From JAGQZY01 sp964588335 (GTDB taxonomy: Bacteria > Bdellovibrionota > Bdellovibrionia > Bdellovibrionales > JAGQZY01), in assembly GCA_964588335.1 (NCBI GenBank), contig CAZPOV010000001.1, positions 62,001-126,000 of the forward strand: DNA of 64,000 bases. The letters run 5' to 3'. The stretch's first letter is position 1. Every line of letters starts with the position of its first letter. The notes beneath the pieces are model-generated. The model ran no database searches and had not been told where the DNA came from. It saw nothing but the letters and a program-made list of their open reading frames with translations. Made by a program: the position numbers and the translations under genes. Positions 27,050 through 35,514 of the stretch are shown one piece after another.

Positions 27050-28486
27050 GTGCGTTTCATTTGGACTCCAATTCTAATTGTCTTTACACTGACGGGAATT
27101 CTTGGTTTTTTCCAAAACTGTACTCCTGCTGTGCCCTTTGGAAATACTGACCATTATCAAGCCTTAGTGAATTCACCGATTTGGCCCTATGAGTTGGGCG
27201 TCGATCAAGTGGCTTACATGTCTTGTTCCGAACAGGAAGACATCGCCAATGATGGAACTTTTTTTACATTTCGTATTGGTGCCTTTGATTCTCGCGGAGT
27301 CCGGTTGTCACAAACTTATCGCGACAATGTGGGGCGAGTGATTAATACGGATGTGCCCAATGCTTTGAATCAAGCCTACGCCAGCTCGCGGTCGAGAATC
27401 ACTTTTGCGGTTCGCACTCTCGACAATTTGCAATTGAATTATCGCGATGAGGACAATGGTGACGAAGGGCTTGAAGGCAGTGACTATGATTATTTTTTCC
27501 CGGTGATGGGAAATTCGGATCTCAACAACATGCTTTGGTACATGCAGCCTGGTGATTATCTTCGAACTTTTGCGCCGGCTCAAATGGCGGATGATTATCG
27601 CTTTGAAGGCGAGCTGCGCTTTATGAAATCTCAGATCATGGAAAATGATTTGCGAGCCTTTTTTAACCAACGTGGAATTTTAACTGTTTCATGGGCCGAA
27701 CAAGGCAAAATCAATCCGATCGGTGCGGGCTCTCTGGCTCTCCTTCAAGAATTGGCTCAGTCGGGTGACAGTGGCAATGTCAACTTGCCACCGCCAGGCT
27801 CTGATAACGACACGGGTGGAGCGAACCTTGATACCAACACAGGTGGGAGCAATGATGGCAGTGCGGGAGGCTCCGATGGGGGCAACGCCCAAAGCGGGGG
27901 CGGCTCCGGAAGTCCTTCGGTTGCCAGTGCTGAGGCTTGGTCAAAGGCGCGAGCCGCGCAAGTGCAAGCCGCCAACAACGATGTGACTCAAAACATTTTT
28001 GGAGTGGCCGTTCAACCTCGTTTTAAACAGCCCGGTAACAATCCCGGTCCTGATCTGCCGCCGCGAGTTTTAAGTTCCATCAATGATGTGGTGGTGGATG
28101 AGCGAATGCGTGGAGAGCTGCAGGCGCCTTGGGAGTGTCCGAACAACATGCAGTTTATGATTGTGCTGCCTGAAGATGCTATTTATCAGGACGCCAACTC
28201 TAACACCATTGTCCGATGTGCAATGGACCCAGACCCTGTGAATCCTTCTCCTGAATTAAAAATCATTCGCCAAAGTCTTTACGCTGAAGATTTTTATGTT
28301 GATCGCGTGCGACGTTGTATTGTTCCAAAGCCCGATCACACGGTCGAGGGGAGTTGTTATGGTCGAAACTCAAACACCCAGCTGACCCATATTATCAATT
28401 ATGATTCCTTTGCCACCAATGGTTGTGGCTTCGGCAATGTGAACGGACTCTGCCCGCACTTTGCCAGCGTCTGTTTTCGCCAATAA
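27050..28486 (+). CDS. Predicted lipoprotein with a Gly/Ser/Asn-rich linker
   Basis: 478 residues starting at GTG, preceded by a run of G that serves as Shine-Dalgarno. The signal segment ends GFFQN before Cys24, an atypical lipobox with Asn at -1, as in BamD of this window. A low-complexity Gly/Ser/Asp/Asn stretch lies about 243-290, separating two soluble domains; the second holds several Cys. Function not recognised. Confidence 0.72.
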   Translation: MRFIWTPILIVFTLTGILGFFQNCTPAVPFGNTDHYQALVNSPIWPYELGVDQVAYMSCSEQEDIANDGTFFTFRIGAFDSRGVRLSQTYRDNVGRVINTDVPNALNQAYASSRSRITFAVRTLDNLQLNYRDEDNGDEGLEGSDYDYFFPVMGNSDLNNMLWYMQPGDYLRTFAPAQMADDYRFEGELRFMKSQIMENDLRAFFNQRGILTVSWAEQGKINPIGAGSLALLQELAQSGDSGNVNLPPPGSDNDTGGANLDTNTGGSNDGSAGGSDGGNAQSGGGSGSPSVASAEAWSKARAAQVQAANNDVTQNIFGVAVQPRFKQPGNNPGPDLPPRVLSSINDVVVDERMRGELQAPWECPNNMQFMIVLPEDAIYQDANSNTIVRCAMDPDPVNPSPELKIIRQSLYAEDFYVDRVRRCIVPKPDHTVEGSCYGRNSNTQLTHIINYDSFATNGCGFGNVNGLCPHFASVCFRQ

Positions 28487-28604
28487 AGCGCAGGCTTGGC
28501 GAGCCCGCCGGGGGCTTTAAGGCAAAAAAACTCCAGATTTATTAGGGTTTGCCACGCTATGTCGGTGTTCAGTGGGCTCCCTATGCCATTGACAGGCCGG
28601 TCTG

Positions 28605-28633
28605 TAGACACGTCGGCCTTTCAAAGCCACAAT
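28605..28633 (+). promoter_or_regulatory. Candidate leaderless-type promoter before the barrel protein
   Basis: TAGACA (28605-28610), a 17-base spacer and CACAAT (28628-28633) with exactly 6 bases to the ATG at 28640. An inverted repeat AGGCCG/CGGCCT with an inner GTCT/AGAC (28594-28619) covers the -35 region and could be an operator. Confidence 0.5.
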
Positions 28634-28639
28634 ACATTT

Positions 28640-29497
28640 ATGAAGCAGATCTTTTCCTTAGTTGTTGTTTTCTTTTGTTTGAATTTTTCCCAGGCCGCCG
28701 AGATGGTGGGTGCGGTATCGGCATCGATGGGAGGAACCGGTCGAGCGGCGGTTCAATCCAACGAAAGCCTTTATCTCAATCCGGCCAGTATTGCCCTTTT
28801 TGAAAAGTTCTACACAGGGTTTTCCTACCTTTCTGGCTTTACCTCAAAAAATGTCAGCCGAAATATTTACAGTGTGACCATGACCGATGGCACCAAGGAT
28901 TTGCTGTTTCCCGGCTCTCTAAGCTACCGTCGCCACGAGATCAGCGACAATGGCGTTAGTATTAAGGAAAATGAGTTTCGGGGGGGCTTGGGGTACCGAA
29001 TCAACTCGCGGTTCAGTGTCGGCCTTGGAGCGTCTTACCTGCGTTCTGAGTCGGAATTTGGCGAAAAAAGGAATCAGACCAATTTTGATGTGGGTATTTT
29101 GGTGGGGATTCAGCCCAATTGGGGTCTTTCAGTGTCGGCTGAAAATCTGGTGGAAGCGGACGAAAACCTGCCAACCGCTTTGCGACGTCCTTCCCGTGTT
29201 GCCATCGGCACTCAGTACATTTTTGAAAGGCAGACCACCCTTCGCTACGAGGCCCTGCGACCCATTTATGTTGAAAACTCGGGGCTTTTAGCCCACCGAT
29301 TTGGGGTTTCTTTTGGAATGAAGGGCCATTTCGCCCTGAATGGCGGGTATTCTGTGGATGATACTCTTGGCCAAAATTGGGCCTCTGTGGGCCTGGGCTG
29401 GAATGGGCCCCGCCTTAAATTGGCCTACAGCCTGCAAAATGAGAGCCGCGCCGGGCTTGGAAATCGCCACTACGTTGACTTGTGGATGGACCTTTGA
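28640..29497 (+). CDS. Outer-membrane beta-barrel protein (PorV/FadL-like)
   Basis: 285 residues. Signal peptide 1-19 (NFSQA then AEMVG), then SASMGGTGRAAVQSNESLYLNPASI, the type of N-terminus seen in PorV/OmpP1-FadL-like barrels. Amphipathic strands follow to a C-terminus ending YVDLWMDL. ATG at 28640 is chosen over an upstream TTG because the signal peptide begins here. No Shine-Dalgarno. Its role could be transport of hydrophobic compounds or secretion support; this is inference. Confidence 0.7.
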   Translation: MKQIFSLVVVFFCLNFSQAAEMVGAVSASMGGTGRAAVQSNESLYLNPASIALFEKFYTGFSYLSGFTSKNVSRNIYSVTMTDGTKDLLFPGSLSYRRHEISDNGVSIKENEFRGGLGYRINSRFSVGLGASYLRSESEFGEKRNQTNFDVGILVGIQPNWGLSVSAENLVEADENLPTALRRPSRVAIGTQYIFERQTTLRYEALRPIYVENSGLLAHRFGVSFGMKGHFALNGGYSVDDTLGQNWASVGLGWNGPRLKLAYSLQNESRAGLGNRHYVDLWMDL

Positions 29498-29526
29498 TAA
29501 CTCAGTGTGCCTACAAGGAGACAATC

Positions 29527-29661
29527 ATGGCGTCGAGCAGAAAACAGACCAAATTAATCCGTAAAAGAAAGTCCGCCAAAGCAGGTGCCCAGCGTAAAGC
29601 GAAGGTTCGCAACAACGGAACCACCCAATCTCAAGCTGAGCTTTTCGGCGACGAAGAATAG
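29527..29661 (+). CDS. Small very basic protein, 44 residues
   Basis: Starts with AAGGAG 6 bases before the ATG. The first 30 residues hold a dense Lys/Arg array (KLIRKRKSAKAGAQRKAKVRN), and the end is acidic (LFGDEE). No membrane segment. The composition suggests nucleic-acid or ribosome binding. I recall similar short KLIRKRK proteins in other proteobacteria, without known function. It is 29 bases after the barrel gene and is followed at once by a terminator. Confidence 0.78.
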   Translation: MASSRKQTKLIRKRKSAKAGAQRKAKVRNNGTTQSQAELFGDEE

Positions 29662-29693
29662 GTCTGTCTTTAAATTTTATTTTAAAAGTCAAA

Positions 29694-29727
29694 GCGAGTG
29701 TTCGGAATCAGATCACTCGCATTTTTT
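29694..29727 (+). terminator. Rho-independent terminator
   Basis: Perfect 7-bp stem GCGAGTG/CACTCGC with a 13-base loop followed by ATTTTTT. It ends the transcript carrying the lipoprotein, barrel and small basic protein genes. Confidence 0.85.
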
Positions 29728-29807
29728 ATTTCCTAAAGGGATTTCGTCCCAACTATTGCGCATTTTAATAAAGAAATTATCAACACATCATTAGCGATAT
29801 TGTCTTT

Positions 29808-31622
29808 TCAGAAGCCTTGATGAATCTGAATCCAATACTGACGTTGCGGTTCAGGGTAGCTAAGCGTCAGCTGCTTTCCTTCATTGAAGGCGTTAATCAG
29901 GCCAAGACTGATGCGGGCGTCGTGGTCTCCCAGAAGGTGCGCAAACACATTCCATTGCTGCCAGTCTTCAAGGGGTACGGCTTGGTTCATCGCCACATCA
30001 ACGGTGTCGTACCAGTGGGTGTTCTGCACTTGCAATTGAAAGGAAGGGAACACGAAAGTTGAACCCAATGTGATTTGATGGCGTGGCGATAGACGGAATG
30101 GGCGGTTGAGCTCACGACTTTTGGAATCGAGGTAGTTATAGGTCAGCTCCGGTTGAATCCATCCTGCTTTCCAATGCAGGGAACTGTCTAGACCGCGGGA
30201 GTACCCGCCGCCACGATTGGCTCGCGAAAAAATGCCGGGCGTTTGTTCAAAAGACTCAATAAAGTTTTGATACTCAATATGAAAAAGCCGCACTTCCCAA
30301 GCCCATTCCGACCGGTTTTGGTTTTTAAGTCCGAGCTCCCACTGAGAAGACCTTTCGGGAGAGAGTTCGGGATTGCCCACGAAAGTGGGAAACTGCGAGT
30401 AGAGGTCGGAAAGTGTAGGATTTCGAAACCCTTCCGAAAAACTCACCCAACTGTCGAGCTCCGAGAATAGGTAATGGGTACTAACAGTGGGCAGAAACAC
30501 GTCCTGGTTAACAACGTATCGTCCGCCGATCTCGTGAGTGAAGTTTTCAATAAATTTAAAACTTAAAAAAGGGCCCACTTCAAAATTATCCTGAGTCAGT
30601 CCGTCACCCGAGAAAGAGGAGTCCAGCCGATGGAAAAAGGCATCGGCAAAAAACTGCAGTTTGGTGGTTCGATGAATGTCGTAGATCCATTCGTTTTGCC
30701 AAATGCCGGTGGTTTGATTGGTGTAGGAGATGTTGCCACTTTCTAAGAATTCAGCATCGGTTTTTAAGTAAGAAAAGCGGCTTTTCAAGCTGGTCTTATT
30801 GTTGAAAAATACGTGGGGTGAAAGGCTAACCAAAGCCCCTTCCGTCTCTTGCCTCGTTGGTAGAGGAAAATTGATGGCTCCTGGGCTTTGTTGAATCTGA
30901 CGACCAATAATACTGTTAAAATCCCAGCGCCAGCTCTCGCTTTGCTGAGAACCCTTAATAACGATGCGAGACAGGTTGCCGGCATTAAAATCTCGAACCC
31001 CGCTGGCGTCTTTGTTTTGAAACGGAAATTGTCCGTCTTTGTCCTCATAAAATAAAGACGCCTGCCAGTGGCTGGTGGGGCTGTCATAAAGCGGTGTCGC
31101 CAATTGGTAGGATTGATGAGCCAGTTTTCCCTCGCGCCAGGGCAAGAAACTTTCGTTGGTGTCAGAAAAGTTAAAATTGATTTCGGGACGGTTATAGGTT
31201 TTTGAAACAAAATCGATGGCTCCCGCCATGGCTTGAGAGCCGAAAAACAAAGAAGCCGGCCCTTTGATAACGTTCAGTTGAGCAAGGGTTTCTTTGGGGA
31301 GGAAGATTCGCGGAGCTCCAAATCCGGAGGCAAAATTCAATGGGATGTGATCATAAAGAATCAGCGCGCGCCCGCTTTGTGCCGAGCCTCGAATCGAGAA
31401 GGTGGGTGAACCCTGAGTTCGAGTTTGAATCCCATTGGTGCTATTGATGGCATCATCGAGCTGGGGGAGTTGGATGGCGGGTGTGACTTTTTCAACTTTT
31501 ACGGGCCACTCGACAGAGCGTGATGATTCATTGTCCAACACCGGAGCTTCAATCTCTACAGGTGTGAGTTCAACGGTTTGGGAGAGACTGAAAAAAGAGG
31601 CGATCATTAATAAGATTAACAT
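29808..31622 (-). CDS. TonB-dependent outer-membrane receptor (BtuB-like)
   Basis: 604 residues. Signal segment, a TonB-box-like stretch (VELTPVEIEAP) at the mature N-terminus, a plug domain (about 45-165: SIRGSAQSGRALILYD, IKGPASLFFGSQAMAGAIDFVS), then a barrel ending with HQGF. The SQAMAGAIDFVSK segment and size suit a BtuB-like or metal-chelate receptor; the ligand is unknown. No Shine-Dalgarno is visible. No cobalamin riboswitch fits in the 69-base upstream gap. Confidence 0.88.
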   Translation of the reverse strand: MLILLMIASFFSLSQTVELTPVEIEAPVLDNESSRSVEWPVKVEKVTPAIQLPQLDDAINSTNGIQTRTQGSPTFSIRGSAQSGRALILYDHIPLNFASGFGAPRIFLPKETLAQLNVIKGPASLFFGSQAMAGAIDFVSKTYNRPEINFNFSDTNESFLPWREGKLAHQSYQLATPLYDSPTSHWQASLFYEDKDGQFPFQNKDASGVRDFNAGNLSRIVIKGSQQSESWRWDFNSIIGRQIQQSPGAINFPLPTRQETEGALVSLSPHVFFNNKTSLKSRFSYLKTDAEFLESGNISYTNQTTGIWQNEWIYDIHRTTKLQFFADAFFHRLDSSFSGDGLTQDNFEVGPFLSFKFIENFTHEIGGRYVVNQDVFLPTVSTHYLFSELDSWVSFSEGFRNPTLSDLYSQFPTFVGNPELSPERSSQWELGLKNQNRSEWAWEVRLFHIEYQNFIESFEQTPGIFSRANRGGGYSRGLDSSLHWKAGWIQPELTYNYLDSKSRELNRPFRLSPRHQITLGSTFVFPSFQLQVQNTHWYDTVDVAMNQAVPLEDWQQWNVFAHLLGDHDARISLGLINAFNEGKQLTLSYPEPQRQYWIQIHQGF

Positions 31623-31650
31623 TGCTGCTAATACTTAGACGGAAACCCTA

Positions 31651-31673
31651 CCCCTGGCAAGTCACAGCAGGGG
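31651..31673. repeat. Inverted repeat between nagZ and the TonB-receptor gene
   Basis: CCCCTG/CAGGGG stem with an 11-base loop, lying 28-50 bases before the receptor start. There is no T-run on either strand, so it is not a classic terminator. It contains the 12-mer shared with 22108-22119. Confidence 0.45.
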
Positions 31674-31691
31674 AGGAAGGGCTTTTAATAC

Positions 31692-32804
31692 TTATTCGTT
31701 TTCGAGTAAACCCTCAACCTGCTGGGTGCGAATGGCTTCGGCAAAGTCTTTGTGCTCTTGTTTACCGATTAGCAGTTGTGCCTTTTCTAATGAGAAAGGT
31801 TCAATGGGGTTTTTTAATTTTTTTATTTTTGTTTTGATAATCAGATCGTGGTTGGCGCGAATCACATCTTGCTCAAGTTCACCCTCGCTGAGGGCTTGAG
31901 CGATACTTTTAACCGCTTTTACGGGGGACTTCGGCTCGTTGCAGTAAAGTAACATGGTGGCACCCGCCTGCAATGCCATCACTGGAATTTCTCCGATGGG
32001 ATAGTTTTTGGTCAATGCCTTCATATCCAGGTCGTCAGTAATTATAATGCCTCGGTAGCGAAGAGCCTCCCGTAAAAATTGTTTAATAAACAAAGAGGAC
32101 AAGGTCACCGGATACTGAGGATCGATGTTGGGGTACTTGATATGAGCCGTCATGATCATATCGACTCGGGCCTTGATGACTTTTTTAAAAGGCTCAAGAT
32201 CGCCTTGTTTCTCGAGATCCGCCAGTTTTCGTTCATCGACCGGCAGATCGAAATGGCTGTCCACTGAGGTGTAGCCGTGTCCTGGGAAATGCTTAGCGCA
32301 AGAAAGAACATCGGACTTTATGTAGCCGCGGACCATGGCAGAAGACAGTTTCGCGACCTGTTCCGGGTCGGTGCTCAGGGCTCGATCACCAATCACTTCA
32401 TTTTCGGGATTCATTAAGACATCGACGCAAGGGGCGTAATCTAAGTTGATACCAATAGCTTTCAACTCACGACCCATCAACTGGGTGAATTGAAACGTAA
32501 GAGCTGATGAATCGATATCGCCCAGATTTTTCACAGGTGGCCACTGAGTGAAAGGCTCTTTTAAACGGTGGACACGGCCACCTTCCATGTCGATAGAAAT
32601 AAATAAAGGTGTTTTCTCTGGCAATTTGTAACGTAACTGTTGAATGTCGGTAATAAGCTTATGAATTTGCTCGACTGACTTTAAGTTTCTGTCAAAAAGA
32701 ATGATTCCACCGATATTGTTTTCAACAATAAACTGCGCTTCTTCCTGAGTGAGTTCTTCGCCTGAGAGTCCGATAATGAGTTGCTGTCCAATGAGTTCAC
32801 GCAT
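31692..32804 (-). CDS. nagZ: Beta-N-acetylhexosaminidase, family GH3
   Basis: 370 residues. GH3 NagZ signatures are present: ISIDMEGGRVHR, the KHFPGHGYTSVDSH loop with the catalytic Asp/His pair, and IITDDLDMKAL. NagZ removes GlcNAc from anhydro-muropeptides in wall recycling; a predator degrading prey walls would use it heavily. No Shine-Dalgarno; the -10 box ends 6 bases before the ATG. A C-terminal extension of about 30 residues follows the catalytic domain. Confidence 0.92.
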   Translation of the reverse strand: MRELIGQQLIIGLSGEELTQEEAQFIVENNIGGIILFDRNLKSVEQIHKLITDIQQLRYKLPEKTPLFISIDMEGGRVHRLKEPFTQWPPVKNLGDIDSSALTFQFTQLMGRELKAIGINLDYAPCVDVLMNPENEVIGDRALSTDPEQVAKLSSAMVRGYIKSDVLSCAKHFPGHGYTSVDSHFDLPVDERKLADLEKQGDLEPFKKVIKARVDMIMTAHIKYPNIDPQYPVTLSSLFIKQFLREALRYRGIIITDDLDMKALTKNYPIGEIPVMALQAGATMLLYCNEPKSPVKAVKSIAQALSEGELEQDVIRANHDLIIKTKIKKLKNPIEPFSLEKAQLLIGKQEHKDFAEAIRTQQVEGLLENE

Positions 32805-32810
32805 TTTTTT

Positions 32811-32839
32811 ATTCTATTGATATTATTTAGCTTTGTCTA
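32811..32839 (-). promoter_or_regulatory. Leaderless-type promoter of nagZ
   Basis: TAGACA (32839-32834), a 17-base spacer and TAGAAT (32816-32811) on the - strand, each matching five of six consensus bases. AAAAAA then leads directly into the ATG. The expected transcription start is the A of ATG. Confidence 0.72.
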
Positions 32840-32854
32840 GCGTAGCGAGCCCGT

Positions 32855-33670
32855 TCAATTTTTGGGATCGAGAATATCGCGCAGGCCGTCGCCCAAAAGA
32901 TTAAAGCCAAGGACAACAACTAGAAGCGCTAGGCCCGGAAACAGGCTCATGTAAGGCGCTTCAAGAAGGTAATTGCGACCGGAGCTTAAAAGGGAACCCC
33001 AGGTGGGCGTTGACGGAGGCACACCCAGTCCAAGAAAACTTAAACTGGACTCTGTTATGATTGTGACAGCCATTCCAAAAGAGGCCTGAATCATCACCGG
33101 TCCCACCAGATTGGGCCAAATGTAAAAAGTCAGTTTGCGCAGATGGCTAGCACCCAAAGCATCGGCGCTGAGCACGTAGTCCTTGGTTTTCAAATGTAAA
33201 ATTTCGCCGCGAATCAGACGTGCATAACTGGCCCAGCCGGTTAGACATAGAATGAAAACCAAATGTCCCACCGATGAGGATTGCATCACCGCGGCGATGG
33301 TCAAAATAAGAAGAAAACCCGGGAATGCATAGATCATATCAATGATTCGCATGATGATAATATCCACCCATCCACCACAATAGCCGGCTAGGGAGCCAAC
33401 AATCAGGCCAATCACCAAACTTATGAACACCACCGAAAAAGCGATAATTAAGCTGACCCGTGCGCCGTAAACAATTTGTGAAAAAATATCGATGCCGTTT
33501 TGATCGGTTCCCATCAAATGACTTAATGAGGGTAAAAGAAAGCGCTGACTTAAAATCATTTCGGTGGGGTCGTAGCTGGTGAGCCAGGGGGCGAGCAATG
33601 CGACCAGCGCCACCAGACCAATGCAGGCGCCGCCGGTTAAAGTTAAGAACTGACCCTTGCCGCCGCTCAT
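32855..33670 (-). CDS. ABC transporter permease, DppC/OppC family
   Basis: 271 residues with about six membrane helices, the N-terminal LLPSLSHLMGTDQNGIDIFSQIVYGAR motif typical of OppC/DppC, and the cytoplasmic EAA loop (ADALGASHLRKLTFYIWP). It is the inner-membrane half of a peptide or nickel-type importer. No ATPase or binding-protein gene is adjacent, so these must be elsewhere. Confidence 0.88.
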   Translation of the reverse strand: MSGGKGQFLTLTGGACIGLVALVALLAPWLTSYDPTEMILSQRFLLPSLSHLMGTDQNGIDIFSQIVYGARVSLIIAFSVVFISLVIGLIVGSLAGYCGGWVDIIIMRIIDMIYAFPGFLLILTIAAVMQSSSVGHLVFILCLTGWASYARLIRGEILHLKTKDYVLSADALGASHLRKLTFYIWPNLVGPVMIQASFGMAVTIITESSLSFLGLGVPPSTPTWGSLLSSGRNYLLEAPYMSLFPGLALLVVVLGFNLLGDGLRDILDPKN

Positions 33671-34584
33671 TCAAAACTCACTTTCGGGTTAAAAACCTTA
33701 TAAGACAGATCGGTGAGGAAGTTGACCAGCACATACACCAGTGAAATCACCAACACGCAGCCTTGCACCACAGGATAGTCCCGCTGCTGAATGGCTTCAA
33801 AAATCAAAGTTCCAATACCTGGCCAATCAAATATAGTTTCGATAATGACCGTACCCGTTAATAAAGCTCCCAAGATCAGACCAATGATCGTCAGCAAGGG
33901 AAAAATGGCGTTGATCAAAGCGTGAACAAAATAAAGTTTAAAAACGTGAACACCTTTAGCGCGAGCCACACGGATGTAGTCCTCACGAATCACATCCAGC
34001 ATAGAGGTTCGAGTCATTCGCAAAAGTATGGCGACAATTCCCGAAGACAGAGTCAGGGCGGGGAGTATGACATGACCAATGGTGCCTCGTTCGCTAACTG
34101 GGAATAAATCAATTTTTAAAGCAAACAACCATATCAGAAGTGGCCCCAGCCAAAACGCCGGCATTGATAAACCAAGCATTCCCACAATCAGTAAAGTTTT
34201 GTCGGTAGCACTGTCTTTTTTAAGAGCCGCGATAACACCCAAGGGAATGCCGATGACAAGCGAGAAAAATAAGGTGGCCAGTGTTAACTCAAGGGTGGCG
34301 GGCACTCGTTCTTTGATTTCCTCTAACACCGGTCTTTGAGTTTGCAACGAGCGTCCCAAGTCCATTTGACCCAGGTCGATCAAGTAATTTTTAAATTGGA
34401 CGCCTAATGGAAGATTGAGACCCAGCTCCTCACGCAATTGATCTTTATCGGTTAGAGAAGCATTATCACCGAGCATGATGTCGACCGGGTCACCGGGAAT
34501 CATGTGAATTAAGAAAAAGCTGATGGTGACGACGCCGGCCACCACGGGAAGTGTTGATAGTATTCGCTTCAGCACAAAATTCAT
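33667..34584 (-). CDS. ABC transporter permease, DppB/OppB family
   Basis: 305 residues with six helices: N-terminal LPVVAGVVTISFFLIHMIPGDPV, LGLNLPLGVQFKNYL and the EAA loop RVARAKGVHVFKLYFVHAL. It pairs with the DppC-like protein through an ATGA overlap. Proximity to nagZ suggests uptake of peptides or muropeptides, by inference only. Confidence 0.88.
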   Translation of the reverse strand: MNFVLKRILSTLPVVAGVVTISFFLIHMIPGDPVDIMLGDNASLTDKDQLREELGLNLPLGVQFKNYLIDLGQMDLGRSLQTQRPVLEEIKERVPATLELTLATLFFSLVIGIPLGVIAALKKDSATDKTLLIVGMLGLSMPAFWLGPLLIWLFALKIDLFPVSERGTIGHVILPALTLSSGIVAILLRMTRTSMLDVIREDYIRVARAKGVHVFKLYFVHALINAIFPLLTIIGLILGALLTGTVIIETIFDWPGIGTLIFEAIQQRDYPVVQGCVLVISLVYVLVNFLTDLSYKVFNPKVSFE

Positions 34585-35456
34585 TTTGCCTTTTCTTTTG
34601 TCTCGGGTTTACTTTCTTTGTCTTCAGTTTTGGGAGTCAATTTGTCGGCCTGAACGTGGGGTTTTTCGCCCTGATTTTTTAAGCTGTGTTTTTCGCCTTT
34701 CGGAATGCCACCAAACAGTAGGGATAAACTTTTTTCGTTATAGGGCATGCCGTTGGTGGCTTCGCTTGGGGTCGTCACCATCTCCGCAGCGATTTGCATC
34801 GCCGGAGATACGCTAATTATGGATTCGCCAAATGAGGTAATGAAGTTTACAAACTGTGTGCGTTTGAACGTGTAAAGAACTTTGAAAACATCAACGTTCA
34901 TCTTTTTTGTTTCGGAATCGACATAGACCTCGCCAGGAAAGGCTTTGCCGTCTTCTTCGGCAATGGCGCGAAAATTGTATTTCGCACCAGGAGTGATGCC
35001 TTTTTCCCCTTGCAACAGCAAATAAATCAAAAAGGTACTGAAGAAGGTGCCTTCATCCAATTTTTTTTCATAGACCCGAAGTTTTCCATTTTCGTTGACC
35101 TTCACTTGCAAAATCGATTCATCGCGTTTGTTTTTGCGAACATTGGCATCAATGGTTTTCGCCACCTTTCCTTGCAGGCTGGTGTACTGATATTTCACTG
35201 GATTCAGTTTGTCGGTGGAATAGGCCTTAAGGCTTTCAGAAATATTTCCGCCTTGGGCGTTGGTTCGAAGGAAGTAGGTGGAAACGAACTGTCTCAATTT
35301 GGGATCCAGTTCGTAGCGTTGAATGTAGTAGCCTACGTGCTGACCCCCCGAGAGTATTTTGTAATACCCCTCAAACAGAGTTTTATTCGCCGACAAAGCC
35401 GAAGTGGGAAGGAAAAATAAGAGCAGGACAAAGGGCCAGACAAATTGTTTCTTCAT
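34581..35456 (-). CDS. Secreted DUF3108-like protein
   Basis: 291 residues. Signal peptide 1-22 (ALSA then NKT), a beta-rich domain to about 240 of the kind seen in DUF3108 proteins (FEGYYKILSGGQHVGYYIQR, TYFLRTNAQGG), and a Lys/Glu-rich charged tail. It overlaps dppB by ATGA, so it is translated with the permeases. It might be an envelope partner, but it is not a typical substrate-binding protein. Confidence 0.68.
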   Translation of the reverse strand: MKKQFVWPFVLLLFFLPTSALSANKTLFEGYYKILSGGQHVGYYIQRYELDPKLRQFVSTYFLRTNAQGGNISESLKAYSTDKLNPVKYQYTSLQGKVAKTIDANVRKNKRDESILQVKVNENGKLRVYEKKLDEGTFFSTFLIYLLLQGEKGITPGAKYNFRAIAEEDGKAFPGEVYVDSETKKMNVDVFKVLYTFKRTQFVNFITSFGESIISVSPAMQIAAEMVTTPSEATNGMPYNEKSLSLLFGGIPKGEKHSLKNQGEKPHVQADKLTPKTEDKESKPETKEKAK

Positions 35457-35498
35457 CTTCCAATTTTCCCTTTCCCCATTTTAAATGTCAAAGGCTAC

Positions 35499-35507
35499 TG
35501 GTATCAT
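35499..35507 (+). promoter_or_regulatory. Extended -10 element ending 7 bases before an ATG
   Basis: TGG-TATCAT followed by seven bases and the ATG at 35515. No Shine-Dalgarno is possible in such a short leader. Confidence 0.5.
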
Positions 35508-35514
35508 TATATAA

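Noticed and set aside
31623..31691. Cobalamin riboswitch before the BtuB-like receptor
   Set aside because: The gap is only 69 bases, too short for the B12 element, and no B12-box is present.
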